Both the position numbers and the translations under genes were made by a program. The notes beneath the pieces are model-generated. The model worked only from the letters and a program-made list of their open reading frames with translations, was not told the origin of the DNA and did not search any database. From positions 1 to 44,248 of the forward strand of contig JBHJOB010000104.1 of the NCBI GenBank assembly GCA_050330195.1: 44,248 bases of DNA, in the 5' to 3' direction. This document shows, piece by piece, positions 16,869 through 24,669 of the stretch. Position 1 is the stretch's first letter. Each line of letters opens with the position of its first letter. The DNA is from JAHQVI01 sp050330195. GTDB taxonomy: Bacteria > Pseudomonadota > Alphaproteobacteria > Rhizobiales > Rhodomicrobiaceae.

Positions 16869-17590
16869 AATGCCGCCTCTTCCTGCGTGAGTTGCGCGAA
16901 TGTTTCGCCAAGCGTGGCCGCGCCGCAGATTTCGTCCACCCGGCCCCGCGCCACGATTGCGCCATTGTGCAGAACGATCAGCGTATCGTCCGGCTCGATC
17001 TCATCGACCAGATGCGTCGCCCAGAGCACCGTCAGCCCCTCGTCGCGGCAGAGTTCATGCACATAGGCCGTGATCGACATGCGCGTGGCGACATCGAGGC
17101 CGACGGTCGGCTCGTCCAGCAGCAACAGCGATGGCTGATGAATGAGGGCGCGCGCGATCTCCATGCGACGCCGGTGTCCGCCATTGAGATTGCGCGCCTT
17201 TTCCGACGCCCGTTCGCGCATCCCCAGACGGTCGAGCGCGGCCTCGATCCGTTTCGCGGCGGCTCGTCCGGAAATGCCGTGCAGGGCTGCGTAATAGGTG
17301 AGATTGCGCCAGACGGTCAGGTCCAGATCCAGCGTCGGCTGCTGGAAGACGACGCCCATCCGCGCCAGCGCCTTGCGCGGTTCGCTGGCGAGATCGACGC
17401 CCGCAATCCGGATATGACCTTGCTGCGGGAGAAACAGCCGCGTCAACAACGCAAAAAGCGTCGTTTTCCCCGCGCCGTTCGGCCCGAGCAACGCACAGAA
17501 CTCGCCGGATGCGATTTCGAACGAGACATCGCGCAGCGCCTGCTTTGGCCCGTAAGCAAAGGAAAGGTGTGCGACGGTCAGCTCGCTCAT
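16865..17590 (-). CDS. ABC ATPase of the PQQ alcohol dehydrogenase system (PedB/LutE-like)
   Basis: The 241-residue ATPase has Walker A G-P-N-G-A-G-K-T-T, Q-loop V-F-Q-Q-P-T-L-D, a modified signature L-N-G-G-H-R-R-R-M, Walker B L-L-L-L-D-E-P and switch region W-A-T-H-L. The L-N-G-G-H signature in place of L-S-G-G-Q is a family trait of ATPases beside PQQ dehydrogenases. The ATG at 17590 has a GAGG site. It forms a two-gene leftward operon with the ABC-2 permease. The probable binding-protein and propeller partners are 4 kb further left on the same strand, beyond the inserted rightward ABC operon. Confidence 0.9.
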   Translation of the reverse strand: MSELTVAHLSFAYGPKQALRDVSFEIASGEFCALLGPNGAGKTTLFALLTRLFLPQQGHIRIAGVDLASEPRKALARMGVVFQQPTLDLDLTVWRNLTYYAALHGISGRAAAKRIEAALDRLGMRERASEKARNLNGGHRRRMEIARALIHQPSLLLLDEPTVGLDVATRMSITAYVHELCRDEGLTVLWATHLVDEIEPDDTLIVLHNGAIVARGRVDEICGAATLGETFAQLTQEEAAL

Positions 17591-17808
17591 TGATCCTCAT
17601 CTGATGAAAAGCGTACCCGACCGGATGCGCTCGCTGAGACCGGCTCTATAGCCGCCCCGATCATGGCAGATTAGCCGCATGAAGATCACGGCTTTATTGA
17701 CTTCTGGAAACGAGTTCCGACCGCCATCCCATGTTAAAATAGCGAGTTGCAGCAAAAAAGTAAAAAACGATGTTTCAAATCTTCAGAATGATAATGGGAG
17801 GAAAGAAG

Positions 17809-18381
17809 ATGAATGTGTCTATTCATCCGGCCGTGGACAATGGTGTTCGCCCGGGGCGGGCGGATTTCAGCGGCGGCAAGCTATATTGCAAATGCCCGAC
17901 GGATCGCGTCGAAGTGACCGTGTCCAGCAATAGCGCTCATAATCATGTCTGCGGGTGCAGCAAATGCTGGAAACCCTCGGGCGCGACTTTCTCTCAGGTC
18001 GCGGTGGTGCCGCGCGACGCCTTGCAGGTCACGGCCAATGGCCACAAGCTGTCCGTGGTCGATGAGTCCGCAGCCATTCAGCGTCACGCCTGTAGCGGAT
18101 GCGGCACCCATATGTATGGGCGCATCGAGAATACGGGACATCCGTTTCACGGGCTGGACTTCATCCATACCGAGCTTTCGCCCGAGGACGGATGGTCGGC
18201 GCCGGAATTCGCCGCTTTCGTCTCGTCGATCATCGAAACGGGCACGCCGCCGGATCAACTGCCGGCCATTCGCGCGCGGCTGACCGAGCTTGGCCTGCCG
18301 CCCTATGATTGCCTCTCGCCCGCGCTCATGGACGCCATCGCGACCCATATTGCCAAATCCAGAGGCGTTCTGGCGGCTTAG
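17809..18381 (+). CDS. gfa: S-(hydroxymethyl)glutathione synthase (Gfa)
   Basis: The 190-residue cytoplasmic zinc protein speeds formation of S-hydroxymethylglutathione from formaldehyde and glutathione, feeding FrmA. The Gfa/CENP-V zinc-cysteine pattern is complete: C-K-C in the first strand region, then C-G-C-S-K-C-W, then C-S-G-C-G. The chain length matches Gfa rather than the shorter generic CENP-V-fold proteins. The ATG at 17809 follows a GGGAGGA site by about 7 bases. It is divergent from the ABC ATPase gene and convergent with pqqE. The 218 bases upstream (17591-17808) are AT-rich near the gene and presumably hold its promoter. Confidence 0.93.
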   Translation: MNVSIHPAVDNGVRPGRADFSGGKLYCKCPTDRVEVTVSSNSAHNHVCGCSKCWKPSGATFSQVAVVPRDALQVTANGHKLSVVDESAAIQRHACSGCGTHMYGRIENTGHPFHGLDFIHTELSPEDGWSAPEFAAFVSSIIETGTPPDQLPAIRARLTELGLPPYDCLSPALMDAIATHIAKSRGVLAA

Positions 18382-18411
18382 CCGCGGAATACAGCGATTT
18401 CTGCATGCGAA

Positions 18412-18460
18412 CTTTCCCGGCTGCGATGTTCTCCATTCCCCTTGGTTGCAGCCGGGAGAG
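18412..18460. terminator. Bidirectional terminator-like hairpin between gfa and pqqE
   Basis: CTTTCCCGGCTGC (18412-18424) pairs with GCAGCCGGGAGAG (18448-18460) over 13 positions with one G-U-type mismatch and a 23-base loop. It sits in the 115-base gap between convergent stop codons, where a shared terminator is expected. There is no strong T-run on either side. Confidence 0.45.
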
Positions 18461-18496
18461 GGAGCAAACCGGTCAAGGTGGGGCAGCGCTTCGGCT

Positions 18497-19648
18497 TCAG
18501 TATCGTCCGATGCGGCGATATTCGAAGCCGGGTGCGTTCCGGCTGCTGAGGTCACTCGCGAGCGATTTCATCGCGGCGTGATGCGGGGACAGCGAGCAAG
18601 CCGGATCGGTCGCGCTTGCATCGCCCGTCATGGCGAACGCCTGACAGCGGCAGCCGCCAAAATCGATATCCTTGCGCGCGCAGCTCCGGCAGGGCTCGGC
18701 CATCCACTCCGTGCCACGGAAACGGTTGAAGCTTTTCGAGCCGTACCAGATTTCCGCAAGCGGCCGTTCACGGACATTCTCGAACTCCATGTCGGTCAGG
18801 CTTTCCGCCGCATGGCAGGGCAGCACCTGCCCGCTCGGCGTGACGTTGAGGACATCGCTCGCCCAGCCGCCCATGCAGGGCTTGGGGTAACTGGCGTAAT
18901 AGTCCGTCGGCACATAGTCGATGTTGAGGATGCCGGTGAGCTGGTGCTGCGCGGCGCTCACGATGTCCGCCTGCCGGATGCATTGTTCGTAGGTTGGCAT
19001 CAGCGACGCACGGTTGACCGCCGCCCAGCCATAGTACTGGGTGTTCGCCACCTCGATCCGTTGCGCGCCAACATCGAGCGCGAACTGGATGGCCTCCTCG
19101 GTTTCGTCGATATTATCGCGGTGGGTGACGGCGTTGATCGTCAGTGGAAGGCCGGCGTCCGTGACCCAGCCGGCGAAAGTCCGCTTCTTCTCAAGGGAGT
19201 CCTTGTAATTCGTGATCCGGTCGGCGGTCTGTGAGCGGACGCTTTGTATGCTGAGCTGGACATGATCGAGGCCGAGATCGGCGAGCGCCTTGAGCCGTTC
19301 CCGCGTCAGGCTGACGCCCGCCGTGATCAGGTTGGAATAGACGCCGCGCTGGGCAAGACGCGTGACGAACTGTTCCAGATCCCTGCGCAATGCGGGTTCA
19401 CCGCCCGAAAGATGCACCTGGAGCACGCCAAGCTCCGCCGCCTGGTCGAAGACGCGCAGCCACTCTTCCGTATCCAGCTCATCTCCGGCCTTCAGGAGCT
19501 TGAGTGGGTTGGAGCAGTAGGGGCATTGCAGCGGGCAGCGATGCGTCAGCTCGGCGAGCATGCCGATGGGCGGCCCCGCGCGCACGGCCTCGCCCGCCTG
19601 ATTGCAGGCGTCCCGGCTCAGATCTTCAGCAACATTTTGTCCGACCAT
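18497..19648 (-). CDS. pqqE: PqqA peptide cyclase, radical SAM enzyme PqqE
   Basis: PqqE forms the carbon-carbon bond between Glu and Tyr of the PqqA peptide, the first step of PQQ synthesis. The 383-residue product has the radical SAM cluster motif C38-P-L-Q-C42-P-Y-C45 and S-G-G-E-P. The C-terminal SPASM region contains P-C-H-A-A-E, C-R-S-C, G-G-C-R-C-Q-A and D-P-A-C for auxiliary clusters. The ATG at 19648 lies inside the end of pqqD (31-base overlap); a longer frame to 19753 would overlap pqqD far more. It is the last gene of pqqBCDE. Confidence 0.95.
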   Translation of the reverse strand: MVGQNVAEDLSRDACNQAGEAVRAGPPIGMLAELTHRCPLQCPYCSNPLKLLKAGDELDTEEWLRVFDQAAELGVLQVHLSGGEPALRRDLEQFVTRLAQRGVYSNLITAGVSLTRERLKALADLGLDHVQLSIQSVRSQTADRITNYKDSLEKKRTFAGWVTDAGLPLTINAVTHRDNIDETEEAIQFALDVGAQRIEVANTQYYGWAAVNRASLMPTYEQCIRQADIVSAAQHQLTGILNIDYVPTDYYASYPKPCMGGWASDVLNVTPSGQVLPCHAAESLTDMEFENVRERPLAEIWYGSKSFNRFRGTEWMAEPCRSCARKDIDFGGCRCQAFAMTGDASATDPACSLSPHHAAMKSLASDLSSRNAPGFEYRRIGRY

Positions 19649-19917
19649 TCCTGTACGAACTCCAGAACGTCGTTGAGGATGACTTCGTGCGGCGCTTCGT
19701 AATCTTCGGCGAGAAAGTCGGCGATTTCGCCAATACTGGTCTCGCCGTCGCATTTCCGTAGAATCGCGACACCGATCTCATCCGGCCAGAACAGCTTTTC
19801 CGGAGCCATCACGACGTGTTTCTGCCGGACCTCGTCGAAGCGCAGGCGCACATACCTTGGTAATATGGGCCTTGCATCCTCTGTCACAATGGCGCGCGCT
19901 TGCGGCGCTGTAATCAC
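19618..19917 (-). CDS. pqqD: PQQ biosynthesis peptide chaperone PqqD
   Basis: PqqD binds the PqqA precursor peptide and presents it to PqqE. The 99-residue product has the expected P-R-Y-V-R-L-R-F-D-E-V-R start, M-A-P-E-K-L-F-W-P-D-E, and winged-helix end (I-A-D-F-L-A-E-D-Y ... V-L-E-F-V-Q-E-W). The start is GTG at 19917, overlapping the pqqC stop by 4 bases (GTGA). A longer frame reaching 20001 lies inside pqqC and is unlikely. In some methylobacteria pqqC and pqqD are fused; here they are separate but tightly coupled. Confidence 0.94.
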   Translation of the reverse strand: MITAPQARAIVTEDARPILPRYVRLRFDEVRQKHVVMAPEKLFWPDEIGVAILRKCDGETSIGEIADFLAEDYEAPHEVILNDVLEFVQEWSDKMLLKI

Positions 19918-20708
19918 GGCATCGTCCCCGGATCGAATGCGCCCGGCGCAATATGGCCCGGCTCGACATAGGCGTGATAAAGCGCATCGAGCTGTGCCCA
20001 TAGCACCTGCGTCTTGAACAGCAACGCCTCAAGCACGGCTTTCTGCTCCGGTGCGGTCCGCGCATGTTCCCGCACATGTTTCAGCGCGAAATTCACATCG
20101 CGCGGGGCCTGGGTCAGACGGCGGCGGAAATAGACCATCATGCTGTCGTCGATGAAATCGTAATGAGCCAGCAGCCCTTCGATGCGCTGCGAGTGCAGCG
20201 TCGGGGCGAACAGCTCGGTCAGCGATGACGCGATCCCTTCCAGCAAGGGCCGCTGCTTCACGAAATTGACATAGGCGTCAACGGCGTGCCGCGTTCCGGG
20301 CAAGATCCCCGCCGTGGATGTCACGTAGTCCCTGGAAAGCCCGAGCGCGCTCGTCAGGCGCAGCCAGCGCTCGATGCCGCCCTCATCTTCGCCATTGCCG
20401 TCATGATCGAAATAGCGCTGCCGCCATTCCAGACGCATCGCCTTGTCATGCATGTTCGACATCAGGGCGAGGTCCTTGCGCGGAATGCTGGCCTGATAGT
20501 AATAGCGGTTGAGCGCCCAAGCTTGCACTTGGCCCTTGTTCAACTCGCCGCCATGCAGCAGCTTGTGGAACGGATGGCGATTGTGATAGCGCTCCGCCCC
20601 GATCCGCCGCAGCGCCGCTTCCAGCGCTTGCGCGTCGTAGCCGCTCTCGGGAACATGCGTCAGATCCGACGATGATGGCGTAAGGTCAGCTTTCATCATG
20701 GCGCTCAC
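19914..20708 (-). CDS. pqqC: Pyrroloquinoline-quinone synthase PqqC
   Basis: PqqC is the cofactor-free oxidase that carries out ring closure and the eight-electron oxidation giving PQQ. The 264-residue, all-helical product shows the family segments H-K-L-L-H-G-G-E-L, Q-A-W-A-L-N-R-Y-Y-Y-Q, I-P-R-K-D-L-A-L-M and the later L-T-E-L-F-A-P-T-L-H-S-Q-R. The ATG at 20708 overlaps the pqqB stop in an ATGA arrangement. The last residues end in P-G-T-M-P, with the pqqD start overlapping the stop codon. Confidence 0.96.
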   Translation of the reverse strand: MSAMMKADLTPSSSDLTHVPESGYDAQALEAALRRIGAERYHNRHPFHKLLHGGELNKGQVQAWALNRYYYQASIPRKDLALMSNMHDKAMRLEWRQRYFDHDGNGEDEGGIERWLRLTSALGLSRDYVTSTAGILPGTRHAVDAYVNFVKQRPLLEGIASSLTELFAPTLHSQRIEGLLAHYDFIDDSMMVYFRRRLTQAPRDVNFALKHVREHARTAPEQKAVLEALLFKTQVLWAQLDALYHAYVEPGHIAPGAFDPGTMP

Positions 20709-21640
20709 AATTCGATCTCCATCCCGTCATAAGCGATTTCCCAGCCCGCATCCTTTACACGCCGTTCCGCCTCCGAACCTTCCTGAAGGATCGGATTGGT
20801 ATTGTTGATATGAATGTAAATCCTGCGCTGGACATGGCTGTTCGCGAAGCCTTGCAGCGAGCCGGTCGGACCGTCGATGGCGATATGGCCCATGCGCTGC
20901 CCGGTTTTCGTGCCGACACCGGCCTGAAGCATCTCGTCATCGACGAAGACCGTGCCGTCGAACAGGAGGCAACCAGCGCCTTCGATACGGTCGAGAATGG
21001 CGCCGTCAACCGCCGCGCAGCCGGGAATGTAGTAGCAGGCGCGCGATTGATCGCCGTCAGCGCTGATCTTCACGCCTATCGTGTCGCCTTCCTGCGTGCC
21101 GAAATCCGCGCCCTTTCCGGCGTCTTCGAGGAAAAGGGCGACCTTGCCCGGCACCGGGAAAGCCTCGATGGTCAGGCCCAGCGGGCCTTCCGGACCTGAA
21201 AGCCCCGTCTCCTCAAGGAAAGGAAGCGGACGGCGCTCGACGAATTCGGGGTTGAGCACGTTGAATATGCTGTTCGCGGCAAGCACGTCGAGGATACGCT
21301 GATGGGCGTAAAGGCAGAACGGCTCGCGTTCGCGCAGATTAATCAGGCCGGCAATGTGGTCGACATCGGCATTCGTCAGAACAACGGCCTCAATCGGGGA
21401 ATTGCGCAAACCTTTGTCCGGATCCGGATGAAGTTCCGGCGTCTGCGCGATCTGCTGGCGCAAATCCGGTGAAGCGTTGAAAATCGCCCAATGCTCGCCG
21501 TCCGCGCTCACCGCAATGCTCGACTGGGTCCGCCCAAGAAAGCCGGGCTCGCCATTGCGAACAGCGCGCGACAGCCGTCCATTGCAGTTCCACTGAGGGA
21601 AACCGCCGCCTGCCGCAGATCCGAGAACCTTGATCTTCAC
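20705..21640 (-). CDS. pqqB: PQQ biosynthesis protein PqqB
   Basis: PqqB is a metallo-beta-lactamase-fold protein that, in current models, hydroxylates the PQQ precursor tyrosine ring. The 311-residue product begins with the characteristic K-V-L-G-S-A-A-G-G-G-F-P-Q-W-N-C. It carries the metal-site segment T-N-A-D-V-D-H-I-A-G-L and a C-terminal H-I-N-N-T-N-P-I motif. I chose the GTG at 21640 with AGGAG just upstream, because the typical N-terminus starts there. It is the first gene of the leftward pqq operon; no pqqA peptide gene is visible in front of it. Confidence 0.95.
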   Translation of the reverse strand: MKIKVLGSAAGGGFPQWNCNGRLSRAVRNGEPGFLGRTQSSIAVSADGEHWAIFNASPDLRQQIAQTPELHPDPDKGLRNSPIEAVVLTNADVDHIAGLINLREREPFCLYAHQRILDVLAANSIFNVLNPEFVERRPLPFLEETGLSGPEGPLGLTIEAFPVPGKVALFLEDAGKGADFGTQEGDTIGVKISADGDQSRACYYIPGCAAVDGAILDRIEGAGCLLFDGTVFVDDEMLQAGVGTKTGQRMGHIAIDGPTGSLQGFANSHVQRRIYIHINNTNPILQEGSEAERRVKDAGWEIAYDGMEIEL

Positions 21641-21864
21641 GAGACTCCTGACTCGCCCGCTTGTCCGATAATCCTGCGAAAACAATTCATTCGCCTGGCA
21701 AAATATTCAAGCAGACAAATTTGCCGTTTTGTTGTGAAAGCGCGCGTAAGAAGAACTTGTATCCGTCGGTAAATCTACCAATCACTCAGGCCGACAACAA
21801 CAGCATGAGCTTTTTGGAAAAGGTCCTGTGACCGGGAAATTCGTCCCCCCACAAAAACCCCTGC
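21641..21864 (-). promoter_or_regulatory. Leader of the pqqBCDE operon, no pqqA detected
   Basis: The 224 bases between the LysR gene and pqqB would usually hold pqqA. I read all frames. The only leftward short frame near the end starts M-N-C-F-R-R and has no E-x-x-x-Y motif; no other frame has it either. The stretch is AT-rich in its middle and probably contains the operon promoter. A small near-palindrome, GGTAAATCTACC, is at 21768-21779. Confidence 0.5.
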
Positions 21865-22845
21865 TCAGGAGACATAATCCCGTGCCGCGATGGGAGTTTC
21901 ACGCAGACGCGCCAGAAGCAGGTCGATCAGCCCTCGCTCGGCGCGATTGAGGTGGGTGCGGGGGTTGTAGACGATGAATATGTCGATTGCGGGCGGGTTG
22001 TCGTAAGGCGGCAATCGCCACAGCAGCCCGGCCTCGGCATCCCGCCGGGCGACATGGACCGGCAGCGGACCGATCCCGAAGCCGGCCGTGATCATGCGCC
22101 GGACCTCTTCCAGATGCGAAGATACGCCAACCACGCGCTCGTCAAGCCCGGCTTCGGCGCGCAGCAGCGCGACCGGCCTCAGCGCGTCCGTCAGCCGATC
22201 GGTGCGGAAGGACACGGAGGTCTCGCCGCGCAGATCGGCCAGCGTCAGGTTTTCCTTGCCGAACAGGCGATGTCCCGGCCCGCAATAAAAGCCGAAATAT
22301 TCCCGGAACAGGCGCGTATATTCGAGCTTGGGATGTTTCTTGTGCACGAGGCCGACGGCGAAGCTCGCCGTCTTCTGGAGAACGCGCGTGATCGCATCGC
22401 CGCTGGTCATGATGTCGATGCCGAAGGTCGCGGAGGGATGGGCGCGGTGGAACTCCGAGAGGGCCTCATCGAGCACCGGCGAGACGACATGGCTGGCCAT
22501 CGCCAGATTGATATGGCCGGTGATTTCCTCGCCCATATCCCGGATCAGCACGCTGAGCCGTGAGACGCTGCCGAAGATTTCCAACGCTTCTTGATAGAGC
22601 AGGCGTCCGGCCGGGGTCACGGCGAAGCGGCCCTGCCCTCGGTCGATCAGCCGTTTCTGCAGACGATCCTCAAGGCGGCGCAGTGCGTGCGATATTGTGG
22701 GCTGTTTGAGCCGCAAACGGTTCGCGGCTGCAGTAACGCCGCCCTCCTCGACCACGGCGAGAAATGTGCGCAGCAGGTTCCAGTCCAGTTCCCAGGGGAG
22801 GCGCTGAAGTCGCTCCGGTGCATTCGACAGATTGGACGTCACCAT
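21865..22845 (-). CDS. LysR-family transcriptional regulator
   Basis: The 326-residue protein has an N-terminal winged helix-turn-helix (L-L-R-T-F-L-A-V-V-E-E-G-G-V-T-A-A-A, then T-I-S-H-A-L-R-R-L-E) and a C-terminal periplasmic-binding-like effector domain with G-F-G-I-G-P-L-P-V-H. The ATG at 22845 has a GGAG site about 9 bases upstream; another ATG at 22881 would add 12 residues. It is divergent from the polyamine-type ABC operon with 119 bases between starts, the classic LysR arrangement, so it probably controls that operon in response to its substrate. It also lies upstream of pqqB on the same strand, but the 224-base gap argues against a shared operon. Confidence 0.9.
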   Translation of the reverse strand: MVTSNLSNAPERLQRLPWELDWNLLRTFLAVVEEGGVTAAANRLRLKQPTISHALRRLEDRLQKRLIDRGQGRFAVTPAGRLLYQEALEIFGSVSRLSVLIRDMGEEITGHINLAMASHVVSPVLDEALSEFHRAHPSATFGIDIMTSGDAITRVLQKTASFAVGLVHKKHPKLEYTRLFREYFGFYCGPGHRLFGKENLTLADLRGETSVSFRTDRLTDALRPVALLRAEAGLDERVVGVSSHLEEVRRMITAGFGIGPLPVHVARRDAEAGLLWRLPPYDNPPAIDIFIVYNPRTHLNRAERGLIDLLLARLRETPIAARDYVS

Positions 22846-22964
22846 CGACTCATTCTCCAGATCTATGCATTCTATTCTCATTATCTATTTGATGAATGAG
22901 CGAAAGACGAGTCACTCTAGCAGAGAAGTTTCTTCGGCAGGCAGCAAGGGGAGGTCGAGGCGTT
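22846..22964. promoter_or_regulatory. Divergent LysR / ABC operon control region
   Basis: This 119-base gap contains AT-rich sequence just beside the LysR gene (22861-22895). An inverted CATTC ... GAATG pair (22868-22872 and 22894-22898) is a possible operator arm pair. Both promoters and LysR sites are expected here. The individual elements are not certain. Confidence 0.4.
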
Positions 22965-23831
22965 ATGGGGATGCGCTCCGCGCAGATGCGGCCCTGGCTG
23001 CTCCTTTCGCCCGCACTGGTGACGATCACCTTCCTGCTGGTCGTGCCGGTGCTGTTCATCCTGGTCTATTCGTTCTGGCTCAGGACCGCGACCGGCGCGG
23101 ATCAGGTCGGCTTCTATCTCGGGAACTGGCACGAAGTCCTGACGGACCCGTTTTACCGTGACATATTGCTGTCGACGCTGCGGATCGCCGCAATCACGAC
23201 GGTCCTCTGCGCGGTTCTGGGCTACCTGCCGGCCTATTTCATCGCCATGTCGCAGAGCCGGTTCCGCACGCTGATGCTCCTGCTGCTCGTGATGCCGTTC
23301 TGGATCAGCTACATCATCCGCACGATGTCGTGGATCAACATTCTCGGCGTCAACGGAGCGCTCAACACGCTGCTGATCCAGATGGGCATCATCTCGGAAC
23401 CCTTGTCGCTGCTGTATAATGAAGGCAGCGTGATCCTCGGGCTGGTGCATTTCCTGCTGCCCTTCATGGTGCTGAACGTCTATGTCAGCCTCGAAGCGAT
23501 CGACCGTAACCTGCTTGACGCATCGCGCTCGCTCGGCGCATCTGAGCTGCAATCCTTCCGCGAAGTCACGTTGCCGCTCTCGATGCCGGGGCTCGCGGCG
23601 GGCGGCCTGCTGTGCTTCGTACTCGCGGCCGGAACCTACATCACGCCGGTCGTGTTGGGCGGCCCGCGCGACGCCATGTTCGCGAACCTGGTCTTCGACG
23701 CCATCATCACGCAGCTCAACTGGCCGCTGGGCTCGGTGCTGTCCATTGTCCTGCTGATCGTCCTCGGCAGCATCGTCGTCCTCTACAACCGCCTGGTCGG
23801 CTTCGGCCAGATCGCGAAAACATTCGGATAG
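22965..23831 (+). CDS. Polyamine-type ABC transporter permease (PotB-like)
   Basis: The 288-residue inner-membrane protein has six hydrophobic segments, beginning P-W-L-L-L-S-P-A-L-V-T-I-T-F-L-L, and the EAA loop D-A-S-R-S-L-G-A-S-E-L-Q-S-F-R-E-V-T-L-P. It matches PotB/PotH in length and layout. I chose the ATG at 22965, which has AAGGGGAGG and GAGG upstream. The ATG at 22896 has no ribosome site and adds a basic 23-residue extension. It is the first gene of the operon; the second permease starts 13 bases after its stop. Confidence 0.9.
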   Translation: MGMRSAQMRPWLLLSPALVTITFLLVVPVLFILVYSFWLRTATGADQVGFYLGNWHEVLTDPFYRDILLSTLRIAAITTVLCAVLGYLPAYFIAMSQSRFRTLMLLLLVMPFWISYIIRTMSWINILGVNGALNTLLIQMGIISEPLSLLYNEGSVILGLVHFLLPFMVLNVYVSLEAIDRNLLDASRSLGASELQSFREVTLPLSMPGLAAGGLLCFVLAAGTYITPVVLGGPRDAMFANLVFDAIITQLNWPLGSVLSIVLLIVLGSIVVLYNRLVGFGQIAKTFG

Positions 23832-23844
23832 GGAGGATGCGGCG

Positions 23845-24630
23845 ATGACAGGCTGGGCGCTGATCAGGCTCTACACGATCCTCGTCTATCTCTTCATGTT
23901 CCTGCCGGTTGCGGTCGTCGTGCTGTTGTCCTTCAACGCCAGCGAATTCGGCGCATTTCCCATGGACGGCTTCAGTTTCCGCTGGTTCGCCGAGCTGTGG
24001 AACAATGACGCCATCGTGCGCGCCTTCCGCGTCTCGATGCTGCTCGGCGCGCTGACGGCGGTCATCTCGACCACCCTCGGCGTCATGGCGGCGCTCGCGC
24101 TGGTGCGGTACAATTTCCCCGGCAAGAACGCGCTCACCACGATGCTGATCGCGCCCATCCTGATCCCCGAAGTCGTGCTCGCCGTCGCGCTGCTCCTGTT
24201 CCTGCGCTGGCTGAACATGCCGAAGAGCTTCCCGCTGCTGCTTTTCGGCCATGTGATATTCACGCTGCCATTCGTACTGCTCGTCGTTCAGGCCCGGCTC
24301 GTCGGCATCCGGCGCGACTATGAAGAAGCCGCGATGAGCCTGGGCGCGGGACCGGTCCAGACATTCTTCCAGATCACCTTTCCGCTTCTGATGCCCGCGA
24401 TTTTCGCCGGCCTGCTCTTTGCCTTCACCATTTCCTTCGACGACATCACGGGGACGATGTTCTGGAAGCCGGGCGGCGTCGAGACGGTGCCGACGCAGAT
24501 TTTCGCCATGCTCAGAAACTCAATCTCGCCGGAAATCAACGCGCTGGGAACGGTCATGATCGTTCTGACGGTCGCCCTGCCGCTTATCGGCATGGGGATC
24601 GCGCGTCAGATGGCGATCAGCCGCCGATGA
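23845..24630 (+). CDS. Polyamine-type ABC transporter permease (PotC-like)
   Basis: The 261-residue membrane protein starts with L-I-R-L-Y-T-I-L-V-Y-L-F-M-F-L-P and has the PotC-type segment F-N-A-S-E-F-G-A-F-P-M-D-G-F-S-F-R-W-F. Its EAA loop is Y-E-E-A-A-M-S-L-G-A-G-P-V-Q-T-F-F. The typical S-F-D-D-I-T-G-T-M-F-W segment follows near residue 200. A GGGAGG site lies upstream of the ATG. It pairs with the PotB-like permease to form the channel of the importer. Confidence 0.92.
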   Translation: MTGWALIRLYTILVYLFMFLPVAVVVLLSFNASEFGAFPMDGFSFRWFAELWNNDAIVRAFRVSMLLGALTAVISTTLGVMAALALVRYNFPGKNALTTMLIAPILIPEVVLAVALLLFLRWLNMPKSFPLLLFGHVIFTLPFVLLVVQARLVGIRRDYEEAAMSLGAGPVQTFFQITFPLLMPAIFAGLLFAFTISFDDITGTMFWKPGGVETVPTQIFAMLRNSISPEINALGTVMIVLTVALPLIGMGIARQMAISRR

Positions 24631-24669
24631 GGCGGGGGGCGCAACATTTCAGCAAGGAGGACGAGGATT

